This document shows positions 6,680 through 13,657 of a stretch of 13,708 nt of DNA, piece by piece (the stretch's first letter is position 1; every line of letters starts with the position of its first letter). The stretch comes from Bacteroidota bacterium (GTDB lineage Bacteria; Bacteroidota; Bacteroidia; Chitinophagales; Chitinophagaceae): positions 1 through 13,708 of the forward strand of contig JAEYUA010000025.1 in the NCBI GenBank assembly GCA_023433755.1, given 5' to 3'. The position numbers were made by a program, and so were the translations under genes. The notes under the pieces are model-generated. The model was not told the origin of the DNA, ran no database searches, and worked only from the letters and a program-made list of their open reading frames with translations.

Positions 6680-8860
6680 TTATATGATGGTAGGAATAAA
6701 TGAAAGGTGAGGTCCGTTGATATCTTTCATTTTTTTCTCAATGAAACCTGTGCCGGGTGTAAGGCTATCCTTTCTTTCAAGTCGCTCAAGCCTTTCCCTT
6801 TCCCTTCTTATTTCATCCTGCTGCCTTTGCAATTCTCTCTCCCTGTTCTCGAGATCGCGGCGCTTATCCTCTTCATTCTTTACCTCGTGCACACCAGTTG
6901 CATCACGGAAGGTTCTGGAGCTTTCCACCAGTTTGCCTTCAGTGGTCATGGTATAATCCGTGCCTGGCGACCACCTGAAATATTCATCATAATTCCAATC
7001 TATCTCATAGCGGTTGCGGCGTTCCCATGAACCACCCCTGTTGCGGAAGCTGCGTACCACCCAGGGATTGTAAGCGTCTCTCACTGATTCATTGAACCTG
7101 ATCTGCTTTCCCACAGGAATATGCACTTCCATGATCACACCCTGTCCGCGGAATTTGCTGAATTTATCAATACCAAGGCCACTGCTGATATGCAGCACAC
7201 TATCCATTGAAGTGGTATTGAAAATTATTTTTTCAGCACGCTCACGGGCATCATCTATGTTTTTTCCAAAACTGTATTTGTAAACTGTTACCCTGTAAAG
7301 TGAGTCCTCGCTCTTTTCCATCCTGAGCTTTACATTATTGTATTTAAGTGAATCTGAAGTAATGTCCCAGCCCGTATTATCTTCCCTGATCCACCAAATA
7401 CCACCTGAATACCTGATCTCTGGTTCATTCACATTAAGAATAAGCTTTCCTCCAACTGGCTGTGACAATGAAACCGGTGTGGGCACACGCTCATAAGACC
7501 TCAGATCTGTTGCAATGCTAACTGCGAAAAGTATTGCGAATACCCAACCAGCCGTCCACAGGCCACCGAAGATCCAGCCCATATAACTGTTCCTTGATTT
7601 CACTCTTGCTATCCTGCGGATCAGCCAGGTCATCATGGCAATTACTGGTACGGCGAAGAAAAGAAGCAGGGTACCCCAGGCCAGCATTTTCTGGTAATCA
7701 GAACTCCAAAGAAAATTATTGATGGGCCACCAGGCAACACCACCAAAAATCACGGCCATCAGCGCGGCGAACAGGGCGATAGTGATAGAGCCTGCTATGA
7801 AAATGAAGAATGCTTTGAACACTACCGCTATGGCATGGGCGCACCCGCTCCGGCCAGTAGCCGATACTTCTGCGGCAAAAGTTTTACCCCTGGTATTACC
7901 AAATTCCTTTGCTTTCTGGCTGAATTGCTGGGCAGATTCCTTTACTTCTTCACTCCAGGTTTCCATCCTGGCCTTGAAATCACCCATGCCTTCCTGCACG
8001 TTCTGGCGGATGCGGTTCACATCTACTTTCTCACCACGCATTTCCATTTTCTCAAAAGGACTTCTTGCTTCTGGCAAAACGATCCATAAAACGATATAGG
8101 CCAGTATGAATGTTCCGGAGAAAGACCCTATAAAAATGTTGGGGAAGATGTCGCGTTCCCACATGAAAAATATGCCGTTGAGAATGCCAAAAAGGATGTT
8201 CAAAACCAGTGGTGTCGCGAAAAGAAGGCGAAACAGCCAGGAGGGTTTATTGAAGTAAGCCCCGAGTCCGCCGGCCACACCCGCGATCACGCGGTCATCC
8301 GGATTCCGGAAAAATCTTTTGCCTGCGAAACCATCCAGGTTGCGCACCGGCAGGATGATCCACAATACTATGTAGATCAGGATACCGGTACCAAAGCCAC
8401 CCAGGGTGATGATGGCGAACAACAGGCGTACGATGGCAGGATCCACGTTCATGTAATTGGCCAGGCCTGCGCACACACCACCAAGAAGTTTATCGGTGGC
8501 ATCGCGGTAAAGGCGGCCTTTGGTGCTGGAAGCATAGGTAAAATCGAATCCGCCTGAAGTACCGGACTGGCTGCCGGAAGCTTTTTCTTCTGCTTCCACT
8601 TTTTCAAAATCTTCCACGCTGCCCATGCCCTGGATGATCTCTTTTACATCGGCATCGGTTACGGCAGCGGCGCCTTTCCTGATCTTATCATTCATCAGTT
8701 CAGCAATGCGGCTCTCAATATCATTGATGATCTCATCACGCCCTTCTTCATTGGCGAAATAACGCCTCAGGCTCTCAATATACCGTTGCAAACTTTCATA
8801 AGCAGAATCCTCAATGGGAATTACCCTGCCGGACAAGTTTATATTGATGATCTTTTTCAT
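6680..8860 (-). CDS. Membrane protein with two PspC domains and a C-terminal sensor-like region
   Basis: 726 residues. PspC domains are known from the phage shock response, where PspC senses envelope stress. Order: an N-terminal helical cytoplasmic segment (1-95) with an NDIESRIAELM stretch typical of PspC proteins in this phylum; first PspC domain about 116-172 (LLGGVCAGLA, membrane helix 145-170); second PspC domain about 182-265 (VIAGVAGGLGAY, membrane helices about 211-233 and 245-263); a linker; three more membrane helices (about 345-373, 394-412, 428-450); a beta-rich domain about 465-650; and a charged coiled coil about 662-699. It starts 37 bases after padR and should be co-transcribed with it. 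The ATG at 8860 has no clear Shine-Dalgarno, usual here. The topology and sensing role are inferred from the family. Confidence 0.9.
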   Translation of the reverse strand: MKKIININLSGRVIPIEDSAYESLQRYIESLRRYFANEEGRDEIINDIESRIAELMNDKIRKGAAAVTDADVKEIIQGMGSVEDFEKVEAEEKASGSQSGTSGGFDFTYASSTKGRLYRDATDKLLGGVCAGLANYMNVDPAIVRLLFAIITLGGFGTGILIYIVLWIILPVRNLDGFAGKRFFRNPDDRVIAGVAGGLGAYFNKPSWLFRLLFATPLVLNILFGILNGIFFMWERDIFPNIFIGSFSGTFILAYIVLWIVLPEARSPFEKMEMRGEKVDVNRIRQNVQEGMGDFKARMETWSEEVKESAQQFSQKAKEFGNTRGKTFAAEVSATGRSGCAHAIAVVFKAFFIFIAGSITIALFAALMAVIFGGVAWWPINNFLWSSDYQKMLAWGTLLLFFAVPVIAMMTWLIRRIARVKSRNSYMGWIFGGLWTAGWVFAILFAVSIATDLRSYERVPTPVSLSQPVGGKLILNVNEPEIRYSGGIWWIREDNTGWDITSDSLKYNNVKLRMEKSEDSLYRVTVYKYSFGKNIDDARERAEKIIFNTTSMDSVLHISSGLGIDKFSKFRGQGVIMEVHIPVGKQIRFNESVRDAYNPWVVRSFRNRGGSWERRNRYEIDWNYDEYFRWSPGTDYTMTTEGKLVESSRTFRDATGVHEVKNEEDKRRDLENRERELQRQQDEIRRERERLERLERKDSLTPGTGFIEKKMKDINGPHLSFIPTII

Positions 8861-8883
8861 TGTAATGTGCTTTTGGTTGAAGC

Positions 8884-8896
8884 CCTGCGTTGCAGG
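8884..8896. other. Small intercistronic hairpin between padR and pspC
   Basis: CCTGC (8884-8888) and GCAGG (8892-8896) form a perfect 5-bp stem with a 3-base loop, almost directly after the padR stop codon and about 23 bases before the pspC ATG. It has no T-run, so it should not end transcription. It might modulate the ratio of the two proteins. Five base pairs can occur by chance. Confidence 0.3.
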
Positions 8897-8897
8897 A

Positions 8898-9236
8898 TTA
8901 TATATTTTCTTTTTTGTTGGTTAATGTATTGACGCCATGCGAGAGCTCCTGCCAGGTATCCGCCAGCTCCTGGTAAAAGGTTTCTCCTTTAGGTGTCAGG
9001 GAAAAATATTTGCGGGGCGGACCTGAATTGCTTTCAACCCAGCGGTAGGTGAGCATTTCAGCATTTTTTAACCGGGTAAGGAGTGGGTAAAGAGTGCCCT
9101 CCAGGATCTGGAGATTGGCTGCTTTCATTTCCTCCACAATATCACTGGGGTAGGCCTCACCCCGGCGTATGATGGAGAGAATACAAAACTCAAATATGCC
9201 TTTCCGCATCTGGCTCTGTGTATTCTCAATATTCAT
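8898..9236 (-). CDS. PadR-family transcriptional regulator
   Basis: 112 residues, the short (subfamily 2-like) PadR form: a winged helix-turn-helix DNA-binding domain plus one C-terminal helix for dimerisation. Family signatures seen: the opening QMRKGIFEFCILSII (9-23), the recognition helix and turn EGTLYPLLTRLKNAEML (46-62), and the wing GPPRKYFSLTPKG (72-84). PadR proteins usually repress their own operon and release DNA upon ligand or drug binding. It is the first gene of a two-gene unit with the PspC membrane protein. A palindrome matching a dimer operator overlies its promoter (9339-9365). The ATG at 9236 is preceded by an A-rich stretch rather than a Shine-Dalgarno. The inducer is unknown. 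Confidence 0.94.
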   Translation of the reverse strand: MNIENTQSQMRKGIFEFCILSIIRRGEAYPSDIVEEMKAANLQILEGTLYPLLTRLKNAEMLTYRWVESNSGPPRKYFSLTPKGETFYQELADTWQELSHGVNTLTNKKENI

Positions 9237-9257
9237 TGTCTTTGTTTTTTCCCTCCG

Positions 9258-9285
9258 CTTTCATCCCACTAATGCGGGATGAAAG
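9258..9285. promoter_or_regulatory. 10-bp perfect hairpin in the padR mRNA leader
   Basis: CTTTCATCCC (9258-9267) and GGGATGAAAG (9276-9285) are exact reverse complements around an 8-base loop. It is 21 bases upstream of the padR ATG and downstream of the promoter candidate, so it would be part of the transcribed leader. On the minus strand it is followed by a purine-rich stretch and an A-rich run, not a T-run, so it is not a typical terminator. It may stabilise the mRNA, control translation, or be a second DNA-binding site; it does not resemble the operator at 9339-9365. Confidence 0.6.
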
Positions 9286-9321
9286 GAGAGAGAGGATGTA
9301 TGTTGATTTAAATTGACAAGT

Positions 9322-9352
9322 CAAAGATATGGGAATGTTTGGTACTATGCAA
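9322..9352 (-). promoter_or_regulatory. Bacteroidota-type promoter of the padR-pspC operon
   Basis: The minus strand has TTG (9352-9350), 20 bases, then TATCTTTG (9329-9322), close to the Bacteroidota consensus TTTG-N19-TAnnTTTG. Transcription should begin near 9315, giving a leader of roughly 80 bases. The -33 TTG falls in the central spacer of the operator palindrome, as expected for direct repression. Confidence 0.65.
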
Positions 9353-9365
9353 CACATAGTACCAA
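9339..9365. promoter_or_regulatory. Operator palindrome for PadR autoregulation
   Basis: Two 11-base arms, TTGGTACTATG (9339-9349) and its exact reverse complement (9355-9365), flank a 5-base spacer CAACA. Size and symmetry fit a homodimeric winged-helix regulator, and the inner ATG/CAT half-sites recall the ATGT/ACAT type described for PadR proteins. It is about 100 bases upstream of padR and covers the -33 promoter element. Binding by the adjacent PadR is inferred from position. Confidence 0.75.
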
Positions 9366-9498
9366 GTTTTTTAAGGTAATATTGATAGACTCTAAGCCAC
9401 CTGAACATAATTCATTGATTCTGAATGAAATATTTCCTAGGGGGCGGTCCTGAAAAATTATTTTTCGTGATAAGTGGACATAATGGAAGGTCCGGCGG

Positions 9499-10893
9499 TT
9501 ACAATGTGGAGAGATTGCTGAACTGTAGCCCGCCCCTGTTTTCTATCTCAAGCGTATGAGTGAGCTGTCCCTGGTTTCCGGAAATCTCGATAGTTATTTT
9601 ATTCTTTCCAGGCATCAGTGGAATTCTTGCATAATGTATCGTATGCGGCAGGCTTTGCCAGTTTCGTGTATCAGCTTTTTCGGAGGCAAGGCTAAAGATT
9701 TTCAATCCCAGGGAAACAGCTTCCATGCGGTTCTTTTGTTTTGAATCTTTTTCATCCTTGTCTGGTTTAGCCGCTTCTTCAGCCAGTTTTTTCAAGGCAA
9801 TACGCGTCAGCATCCTGGCCATTTCCTTTACTCTTTGCTCGTTCATGGTGGCAATGGCCAGGTCGTTGATGGCCTGGGCTGGTTCAAAGCTGGTAATACC
9901 CGAAGCAGAATGGACCTGCGCTTTGTGATATTTCAAAGGTTGTGGTTCATAATAAGGAATGGCAAGCCGGAAACTGTGTCCCGATCCAATCTTATTATTG
10001 GTAGCAGAATGATCAAAAGGTATTTTATAACGGTTACGGTTGTCCGTAAAAAAATAATTGCCTCCCTGCTCATTAAGCGAGAAGAAAACATTCTCTTCCT
10101 TCTTCACAGGAGCGCGGCCGTTTTCCCAGAAAATAACCAGTTCATCCCTTGCAAGGTTTTCCTGTTCACTCCATTTCATGCCCAGCTTTTCTTCGTACCA
10201 GGAAAGTTCTTCCATGAAACCGTTCTGCCAGGCCAGCCGCAACAAATCAGCTTTTAATTGACCGGGCAATGGCGTGCCGTAATAGTTTCCTTTATGCTCG
10301 AGATAGAGGTTGGCTGCATTGCGGCAGGCTATGAATGCATTATTCAGATCACCTGCTTTTTCATAGATCAGTGATTGAAGGATCAGTGAAAAAGCATCCT
10401 GCGTGTAATGCTTGCCGTTAGCGGCAGCTTCCTGGGCATATTGTCTCAGGCTGATCCTGCGGGCTTCCACAAGCGCTTCCTCGGTATCCTGTAGCTGTAG
10501 GTAGTTCAGCGCTTTGTAATAATGCACCATGTATTTTTCAAAATCCTCTCCCCTGTAACGCTTCATCATAGGGTTTACAAGCGTACCTGCTACAATATCC
10601 TTTGCTGATTGCTGTCCTGATTCCATCAACTGGTCAGCCTCTTCCAGGAACTGGTTACTTCTTTCATAATGTTGCAGCAGGTGCTCCACCTTTCCTTTTT
10701 CGAGCAGGTATAATAAACGGTTCCTGTTTTTTTTGAGGAGTTTGTTCTGGTCAAGGTTCTTTGATGCCTTCTCATAATTCCCCTGCACCAGGCTGGAATA
10801 AAAACCTGATGCCTGCTGGTTATAGCTTGCACAGCCATATACCATGCATGAGAGCATGACGATAGCTACCATATTTTTTAATGGAATCTTCAC
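9499..10893 (-). CDS. COG3014-family outer-membrane-type lipoprotein
   Basis: 464 residues with a lipoprotein signal peptide: N-terminal lysines, hydrophobic stretch, and lipobox VYGC with acylated Cys21. Residues about 30-250 are helical with a TPR-like look, fitting a periplasmic protein-interaction scaffold. The C-terminal part carries what I regard as the COG3014 hallmark: an Ala/Lys-rich helix (about 353-375) and then ADTRNWQSLP (407-416) leading into a small beta region. The start is GTG at 10893, preferred over ATG at 10872 because it supplies the basic N-terminus of the signal peptide. It follows the lpoB-like gene by 17 bases. COG3014 has no established biochemical role; neighbours with LpoB are seen in other phyla and suggest work at the cell envelope. 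No clear terminator was found after its stop codon. Confidence 0.85.
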   Translation of the reverse strand: MKIPLKNMVAIVMLSCMVYGCASYNQQASGFYSSLVQGNYEKASKNLDQNKLLKKNRNRLLYLLEKGKVEHLLQHYERSNQFLEEADQLMESGQQSAKDIVAGTLVNPMMKRYRGEDFEKYMVHYYKALNYLQLQDTEEALVEARRISLRQYAQEAAANGKHYTQDAFSLILQSLIYEKAGDLNNAFIACRNAANLYLEHKGNYYGTPLPGQLKADLLRLAWQNGFMEELSWYEEKLGMKWSEQENLARDELVIFWENGRAPVKKEENVFFSLNEQGGNYFFTDNRNRYKIPFDHSATNNKIGSGHSFRLAIPYYEPQPLKYHKAQVHSASGITSFEPAQAINDLAIATMNEQRVKEMARMLTRIALKKLAEEAAKPDKDEKDSKQKNRMEAVSLGLKIFSLASEKADTRNWQSLPHTIHYARIPLMPGKNKITIEISGNQGQLTHTLEIENRGGLQFSNLSTL

Positions 10894-10910
10894 CAGGAAA
10901 ATTTGTGGGA

Positions 10911-11492
10911 TTAGTTCCTGACGAACTTGGCGATCTTTTTATCACCCAGCCATACTACTTCATTGGTCTCGATATTGGTAAGCTCAAGATTCACCTGGTA
11001 GTACACTACTTTCTTACGCTTATGCGCATCTACAATGGAGTTGATGGATCCCTGCAGAATATAGTCCGCGCCCTGCTCCAGTCCGAATTTTTTCATCGAA
11101 CTTACTGAGGCATTGGTTTGCATATCAGCTTTTTCAGCTCTCAGTTCTTCGCGCTTCTTTCCTCCCTGCACCAGCCTTACTTTCTCTGTCTGGATGAAAG
11201 ACCTTTCCACATCATTCACAAAAGTTTCCGCATCAATATGCTCATGGGTTTTATTGGTTACAAAACCAACAATCACAACGGGCTTCTGTCCTTTGGTGCT
11301 GTTGTGCGTACGCAGCCAGTTATCACGAAGCACGGTGCCGATCATTTCTTCTGCCACCAGCCTGGAATCTGTATTATTCCAGCGGCCGCTGATATCAACC
11401 TGTTCGGCAGGATCGATGCGGGTAACATTGCGGGCGCATCCGGACATGATTAATGATATTCCTAATGAGGTATAGAGTATAAATTTTTTCAT
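10911..11492 (-). CDS. lpoB: LpoB-like penicillin-binding protein activator, lipoprotein
   Basis: 193 residues with a lipoprotein signal peptide and lipobox MSGC (acylated Cys19). In Escherichia coli, LpoB is an outer-membrane lipoprotein that reaches through the peptidoglycan to activate PBP1B. Visible matches to the family: DISGRWNNTDSRLVAEEMI (33-51), the PVVIVGFVTNKTHEHID strand and turn (71-87), the mid-region QGADYILQGSI (140-150), and a C-terminal NIETNEVVWLGDKKIAKF (173-190). The long disordered linker of the enterobacterial protein is short here. It sits between a small exported protein (26 bases upstream) and the COG3014 lipoprotein (17 bases downstream), so one mRNA is likely. Family membership is firm; whether it activates a PBP in this organism is inference, since Bacteroidota PBPs generally lack the UB2H docking domain. 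Confidence 0.85.
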   Translation of the reverse strand: MKKFILYTSLGISLIMSGCARNVTRIDPAEQVDISGRWNNTDSRLVAEEMIGTVLRDNWLRTHNSTKGQKPVVIVGFVTNKTHEHIDAETFVNDVERSFIQTEKVRLVQGGKKREELRAEKADMQTNASVSSMKKFGLEQGADYILQGSINSIVDAHKRKKVVYYQVNLELTNIETNEVVWLGDKKIAKFVRN

Positions 11493-11518
11493 AAACCTGG
11501 TTTAATTGTTATAAAAGA

Positions 11519-11878
11519 TCAGAAGCACCATGAGAACCATGGATTCCTGTAGGAACGGTACTGGTAAGAATGATAGGGGTAGCGGTTCCGGTAACCATAG
11601 GGCTGGTAATAACTGTTCCGGGCACGCTCCATCCTGAGGTCGCGGCGGAAACGCTGCCTCTCAGCCTTTCTTTCCTGCTTAGCCTCATACCAGTCGTATG
11701 CTTTGTACGTTTCCTGGAAAGTTGTGCTGTGCCACTGGTTCACCGAATCTGAAAGGGCCATGTATCTCGACTGGCTTTGCTGGTAATTGGGGTTCTGATC
11801 GGGTGCCAGGCCTGACTGTGCGGACGATGAAAGTTGAAGTCCCAGTACAGCCAGTGAAAGTAGTAGATGTATTTTCAT
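11519..11878 (-). CDS. Small exported Arg/Tyr-rich protein of unknown function
   Basis: 119 residues, not recognised. A signal peptide is clear (lysine at 2, hydrophobic 4-15, then SSSAQ with probable cleavage near residue 21); there is no lipobox. The mature protein has a polar first third, a charged helix about 62-88 rich in Glu, Arg and Lys, and a C-terminal tail (89-119) dominated by Tyr, Arg, Pro and Asn, ending with two Trp and one Cys. I chose ATG at 11878 because the upstream extension to 12001 would bury the signal peptide behind 41 unlikely residues. It is first in the unit with lpoB and the COG3014 gene, so a periplasmic partner of that module is plausible. The tail could bind polyanions or cell-wall polymers, which is speculation. 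Confidence 0.75.
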   Translation of the reverse strand: MKIHLLLSLAVLGLQLSSSAQSGLAPDQNPNYQQSQSRYMALSDSVNQWHSTTFQETYKAYDWYEAKQERKAERQRFRRDLRMERARNSYYQPYGYRNRYPYHSYQYRSYRNPWFSWCF

Positions 11879-12042
11879 ACATTTTAGTTTATGGTTAATT
11901 GCAAATAGCCTTACTAAATTACAAACGCCATTAGTTAACCGGGCGTTAAAGAAGGCAACACAATACGTTAAATCATTTTGATCACACAATAACATCATCA
12001 CCTTCAGTCAACATATACATATTATCTTAGCCTGCTATCATA

Positions 12043-13068
12043 ATGGTTATCAGATTTTTTTTAGCAGCCCTTTTCCTTACACTCCTACAGTCCTGCACGG
12101 ATAAATACAAGGTGATTGCCAGCCGCTACCAGTTCAGTGAAAAATCCCCTGAACCACAGTACCGTCACCTAGATTATTGGGCGGCCCATCCCTGGAAAAA
12201 TGATCCTTCCGACAGTATTCCCAAACCTTTATTAACAGAATCAAGAGACAGCCTAGTTGATGTATTCTTTCTTCATCCTACTACCTATACTGATGCCAGG
12301 CTTGGGTGGAACGCAGGCATCAACGATAGTTATATCAACGCCAAAACAGATTACTCATCCATTTTGTACCAGGCATCGGTATTCAACCAGCACGCCCGCG
12401 TTTTTGCACCGCGCTACAGGCAGGCACACCTTTCCGCTTTTTTTATAAAAAATGAAAACGCATCAGCGTCATTTGATACGGCTTATGCAGATATAAAGAA
12501 TGCTTTTGAATTTTATCTCCAGTACAACAATAATGGAAGGCCTATCATTATTGCGGGTCATAGCCAGGGAGCTTACCTGGGTATCCGGCTATTGAAGGAA
12601 TTCTTTGATGGAAAACCCTTGCAGCAGCAACTTGTGGCTGCCTACATCGTAGGCTGGCCTGTTAACCGGAACAGCTTTGATTCTATCCCTGTCTGCAGCA
12701 GTCCGGGCATGACCAACTGTTTTACCAGTTGGAGAACGTTTCGCCAGGGATATGTTCCAGGCTATATCAACAATGAATCACCTGCCTATGTTACCAACCC
12801 CCTGAGCTGGACTACAGATCCTGGTTATGTAGAGGCCAGGAACAACCAAGGGGGAGTATTGCGTGATTTCAATAAAATCATTAAACAAACAGCAGGCGCG
12901 CAAATTGAAGGCAATGTACTCTGGACCAAAAAACCGGAATTTCCTGGAGCCTTCTTTTTCAGGACTAAAAATTATCACATTGGTGATATCAACCTCTATT
13001 ACATGAATATCAGGCGGAATGTAGAAGAGCGCATAAACTCCTTCGCAAATAGGAGTCAAACTCCATAA
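12043..13068 (+). CDS. DUF3089 alpha/beta-hydrolase-like lipoprotein
   Basis: 341 residues and the only plus-strand gene. The N-terminus is a lipoprotein signal with LLQSC (acylated Cys18), so the protein is anchored in an envelope membrane. Family features: VFFLHPTTY (74-82), the nucleophile elbow GHSQG (172-176) with Ser174, a CFTSWRTF-type motif after residue 220, and a C-terminal YHIGDINLYYMNIRRNV stretch (about 310-326). The fold is that of serine hydrolases (esterase or lipase-like), but the substrate is not known for the family. It is transcribed divergently from the LpoB operon, with 164 bases between, and converges on exbD with 35 bases between. No full consensus promoter was found in front of it. 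A 5-bp hairpin lies in its last codons. Confidence 0.88.
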   Translation: MVIRFFLAALFLTLLQSCTDKYKVIASRYQFSEKSPEPQYRHLDYWAAHPWKNDPSDSIPKPLLTESRDSLVDVFFLHPTTYTDARLGWNAGINDSYINAKTDYSSILYQASVFNQHARVFAPRYRQAHLSAFFIKNENASASFDTAYADIKNAFEFYLQYNNNGRPIIIAGHSQGAYLGIRLLKEFFDGKPLQQQLVAAYIVGWPVNRNSFDSIPVCSSPGMTNCFTSWRTFRQGYVPGYINNESPAYVTNPLSWTTDPGYVEARNNQGGVLRDFNKIIKQTAGAQIEGNVLWTKKPEFPGAFFFRTKNYHIGDINLYYMNIRRNVEERINSFANRSQTP

Positions 13069-13103
13069 CAGTGGTTTTCGAATTTTCAATCATACCACGA
13101 GGT

Positions 13104-13613
13104 TTAAAGTTCCCCTGCATATATTTCTTCCTCCGGCATGGGATCCACTACTGCATATAGCCTGACGCGGTTTATTATCATTTCATCCAGCACTCCAACC
13201 AGTCCTCCATACGAAGCTGTTTTTAATGGTTTGATGATCACCACTATTTCACTGCTATTTCGCTGTTGCTGCTTTTCAATTGCCTGTTGTTTGTTTCTTA
13301 CAATATTGCCTACCCCGTTGAGGTCTGTTTGCATTAGCCCAGCACCATGCTGCCACATGCCTTCATACGCTATTATTTTATTTTGCTTCCCTACAATAAT
13401 ATTCAGGGTCTTTGATTCGGGAACATCGATCGGCGCTCCTTTTTTGGGCATATTCAATGGCATGCTGGTAGGTTCACTGATAGAAGTAGTGAAAATAAAA
13501 AAGGTAATGAACAGAAATCCCAGGTCTACCATTGGTGTCATATCTATACCAATGGCCCGGCCCAGGTGTTTTGATTTTTTGCCGCCTGCCTGCGGTGATG
13601 GAAATACTGCCAT
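13104..13613 (-). CDS. exbD: ExbD/TolR-family biopolymer transport protein
   Basis: 169 residues. ExbD partners with ExbB and TonB (or TolR with TolQ/TolA) to pass energy from the proton gradient across the inner membrane to outer-membrane transport. A basic, Gly/Lys-rich cytoplasmic N-terminus leads into DMTPMVDLGFLFITFFIF, the single membrane segment, with Asp30 at the position of the proton-carrying Asp. A periplasmic domain follows, with the MPKKGAPIDVPESKTLNIIVG strand and a VVIIKPLKTASYGGLVGVLDEM strand-helix. I chose ATG at 13613 because the conserved ExbD N-terminus begins there and AGGG lies ten bases upstream; ATG at 13658 would add 15 residues unlike the family. No exbB or tonB is in the window; partners may lie beyond the right edge. 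Confidence 0.9.
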   Translation of the reverse strand: MAVFPSPQAGGKKSKHLGRAIGIDMTPMVDLGFLFITFFIFTTSISEPTSMPLNMPKKGAPIDVPESKTLNIIVGKQNKIIAYEGMWQHGAGLMQTDLNGVGNIVRNKQQAIEKQQQRNSSEIVVIIKPLKTASYGGLVGVLDEMIINRVRLYAVVDPMPEEEIYAGEL

Positions 13614-13657
13614 GGTTTTATCCCTATGAGCATAATCATACCTCAATTCCATATGCA

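Noticed and set aside
9226..9408. Short minus-strand frame of 60 residues upstream of padR
   Set aside because: It runs through the promoter, operator palindrome and leader hairpin of padR, overlaps the padR start, and its product has no recognisable feature.
9411..9466. AT-rich stems (TTCATT/AATGAA and GAAAAA/TTTTTC) downstream of the COG3014 gene
   Set aside because: Low-GC stems of six pairs would not be stable enough and lack the proper tail on the minus strand; the end of this operon's transcript stays unassigned.
11879..12001. N-terminal extension of the small exported protein to 12001
   Set aside because: The extra 41 residues would precede a textbook signal peptide; the internal ATG at 11878 is the sensible start.
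13052..13064. 5-bp hairpin GGAGT-CAA-ACTCC in the last codons of the DUF3089 gene as a terminator
   Set aside because: The stem is short, lies within the coding region, and only broken T-runs follow; no convincing bidirectional terminator exists in the 35-base convergent spacer.
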